From NCBI GenBank assembly GCA_023415495.1, contig JAEZKK010000018.1, positions 62,001 through 126,000 of the forward strand: DNA of 64,000 nucleotides, given 5' to 3'. Numbering within the stretch: the stretch's first letter is position 1; each line of letters starts with the position of its first letter. A program made the position numbers and the translations under genes. Below, piece by piece: positions 62,882 through 64,000 of this stretch. The notes beneath the pieces were generated by a model, which made no database searches, was not told the DNA's origin, and was given only the letters and a program-made list of their open reading frames with translations. The DNA is from Bacteroidota bacterium (GTDB taxonomy: Bacteria; Bacteroidota; Bacteroidia; Bacteroidales; P3).

Positions 62882-63598
62882 ATGGGTATATTAAGATGGA
62901 TTACCTCCATTGCTGGAGCCTTACTTGGAGGAGGTATACTTGGAGGTGTTATTGGCTATGCAGCAGGGTCTTTCCTTGAAAAACTAATTAGCAAGGAATA
63001 CCAGGGAGTAAGCAAAGAGGCTGGAGATTTCTCAGTTAGTTTATTAGTTCTTGCTGCCTCAGTAATGAAGGCAGACAATAGGGTTATGCGTTCGGAATTG
63101 AATTATGTAAAGGATTTCCTAACAAGACAAATGTCGGAGGAAATGGCTCAAAACCGTTTAGAAATACTTCGAGAGCTATTGAAAAGAGATATTGATTTGA
63201 CTGAGGCTTGCCATAAGATACGCTCCCTTATGACATACTCATCAAGACTTCAACTCCTACACTTCTTGTTTGGAATTGCTAATGTGGACGAGGCTTGCTC
63301 TCAAAAAGAAAGAGATACAATTAACGAAATTGCTTATCTTTTAGGGATGAGTAGTGCTGACTTTAAGACCATAGAGGCAATGTATTTCAAGAGTAAGGAT
63401 TCATCTTATACTATTTTACAGGTTGATAGAAATGCTACTGATAAGGAAATTAAGAATGCATATAGAAAGCTTGCAATTAAGTATCACCCTGATAAGGTTG
63501 CAAGTCTTGGACAAGAAGCTCAAAAGGCAGCAAATTCAAAGTTCCAAGAGATAAATAATGCATACGAAGAGATTAAGAAAGAAAGGAATATTGCCTGA
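62882..63598 (+). CDS. DjlA-like protein with TerB and J domains
   Basis: 238 aa. A glycine-rich N-terminal membrane segment (G-A-L-L-G-G-G-I-L-G-G-V-I-G), a TerB-type helical domain (about 45-165, V-M-K-A-D-N-R-V-M-R-S-E), and a C-terminal J domain (about 172-238) with the H-P-D motif in Y-H-P-D-K-V. The same order as DjlA, a membrane-attached DnaK co-chaperone. Confidence 0.88.
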   Translation: MGILRWITSIAGALLGGGILGGVIGYAAGSFLEKLISKEYQGVSKEAGDFSVSLLVLAASVMKADNRVMRSELNYVKDFLTRQMSEEMAQNRLEILRELLKRDIDLTEACHKIRSLMTYSSRLQLLHFLFGIANVDEACSQKERDTINEIAYLLGMSSADFKTIEAMYFKSKDSSYTILQVDRNATDKEIKNAYRKLAIKYHPDKVASLGQEAQKAANSKFQEINNAYEEIKKERNIA

Positions 63599-63600
63599 TT

Positions 63601-64000
63601 ATGATAAGTGAATACTCCCTATGGTGGTTGATACCAATATTAATTATTAGTGTATTAGCAAGTGCTTTACTCTATTATTTTCCTAAGAAGAAACTATTTA
63701 CAAAAAGACAAAACATAATACTTTTCTCTCTAAGGTTTCTCTCTGTTTTTCTTATACTATCATTGATTATATTCCCAATTATCAATAATAGAACCCAAAG
63801 AATAGAGAAACCAATAATAGTATTTGCTCAAGACAATTCCTCATCTATCCTTAAAACAAAGGACTCTATTTATTATAAAGAGAAATACAAAAAAGAAGTA
63901 GAAAAAATTATAAGGGAATTAGACAAGGATTACGATATAAGATTAATAGGTTTTGGAGATAAAACAAAGGAGATAAAATCATTATATAAAGAAATAATCT
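63601..64000 (+). CDS. VWA-type membrane protein, N-terminal part (runs off window)
   Basis: 133 codons seen from the ATG at 63601, two bases after the previous stop. Two membrane segments (L-I-P-I-L-I-I-S-V-L-A-S-A-L-L and F-S-L-R-F-L-S-V-F-L-I-L-S) are followed by the start of a VWA-like domain with V-F-A-Q-D-N-S-S-S-I, in which the D-x-S-x-S metal site is degenerate (D-N-S-S-S). Similar proteins occur in Bacteroidetes gene clusters of unknown function. Confidence 0.65.
   Translation, partial: MISEYSLWWLIPILIISVLASALLYYFPKKKLFTKRQNIILFSLRFLSVFLILSLIIFPIINNRTQRIEKPIIVFAQDNSSSILKTKDSIYYKEKYKKEVEKIIRELDKDYDIRLIGFGDKTKEIKSLYKEII

Overview
This AT-rich window comes from a member of the Bacteroidota, most likely the order Bacteroidales. 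The evidence is the gene content (type A T9SS sorting domains, BspA-like leucine-rich repeat surface proteins, HU-like proteins of the Bacteroidetes type, DUF4835/PorD, DUF4492 beside cydAB, a BT4734/VapE-type primase-helicase, methylmalonyl-CoA mutase MutA) and the promoters. Many genes are preceded by the Bacteroidetes -7 element TAnnTTTG, several with a TTG/TTTG box 18-20 nt upstream.

Layout. 1-3.0 kb: the end of a BspA-like LRR surface protein. 3.1-11.4 kb: housekeeping genes, namely DUF1801, an HU-like protein, an aminotransferase, the cluster porD-coaBC-omega-bamD, and the opposing mtgA-xerD-transporter group. 11.6-17.5 kb: three tandem secreted T9SS proteins, two of them BspA-like. 17.7-30.1 kb: core genes, including DUF177-rpmF-plsX-fabH, a metallo-hydrolase, ferritin, TPR proteins, Sua5, tRNA-Leu(GAG), tsaB, trmB and mutA.

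30.2-40.0 kb is a complete type II-C CRISPR-Cas locus. The order is a tracrRNA gene on the minus strand, cas9 (1425 aa with all catalytic residues), cas1, cas2 and a 37-repeat array. The tracrRNA gene lies wholly antisense to the predicted cas9 5' leader. The repeats fall into three sequence strata, and each contains a Bacteroidetes promoter pointing along the minus strand. Beyond the last regular repeat comes 778 bp of Mu-like phage DNA (remnants of an F-type head gene, a G-type morphogenesis gene and a truncated third gene), then one more repeat of the oldest type. The phage block therefore sits in the array where a spacer would be. Immediately after it, 40.0-40.54 kb holds three tandem units, each with a conserved promoter-region block, a small covarying hairpin and a Rho-independent terminator. 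They look like a previously undescribed small-RNA family.

40.6-43.1 kb: a mobile-element remnant (VapE-type helicase, HTH protein, 31-nt inverted repeats that may be an origin). 43.6-57.3 kb: an HU-like protein, two glycosyltransferases, metG, a secreted T9SS protein, two tandem glutathione peroxidases, DUF4492-cydA-cydB, an outer-membrane protein, lipoproteins and ornithine aminotransferase. 57.5-59.1 kb: an AbiE-type toxin-antitoxin pair with an inverted-repeat operator. 59.2-64.0 kb: membrane and envelope genes, a TerB/J-domain protein and a VWA-type protein that runs off the end.

A dispersed palindromic element with arms like AACTAACTCTTAGAT occurs four times, each time at the 3' side of genes (about 2.94, 17.64, 40.56 and 54.89 kb).
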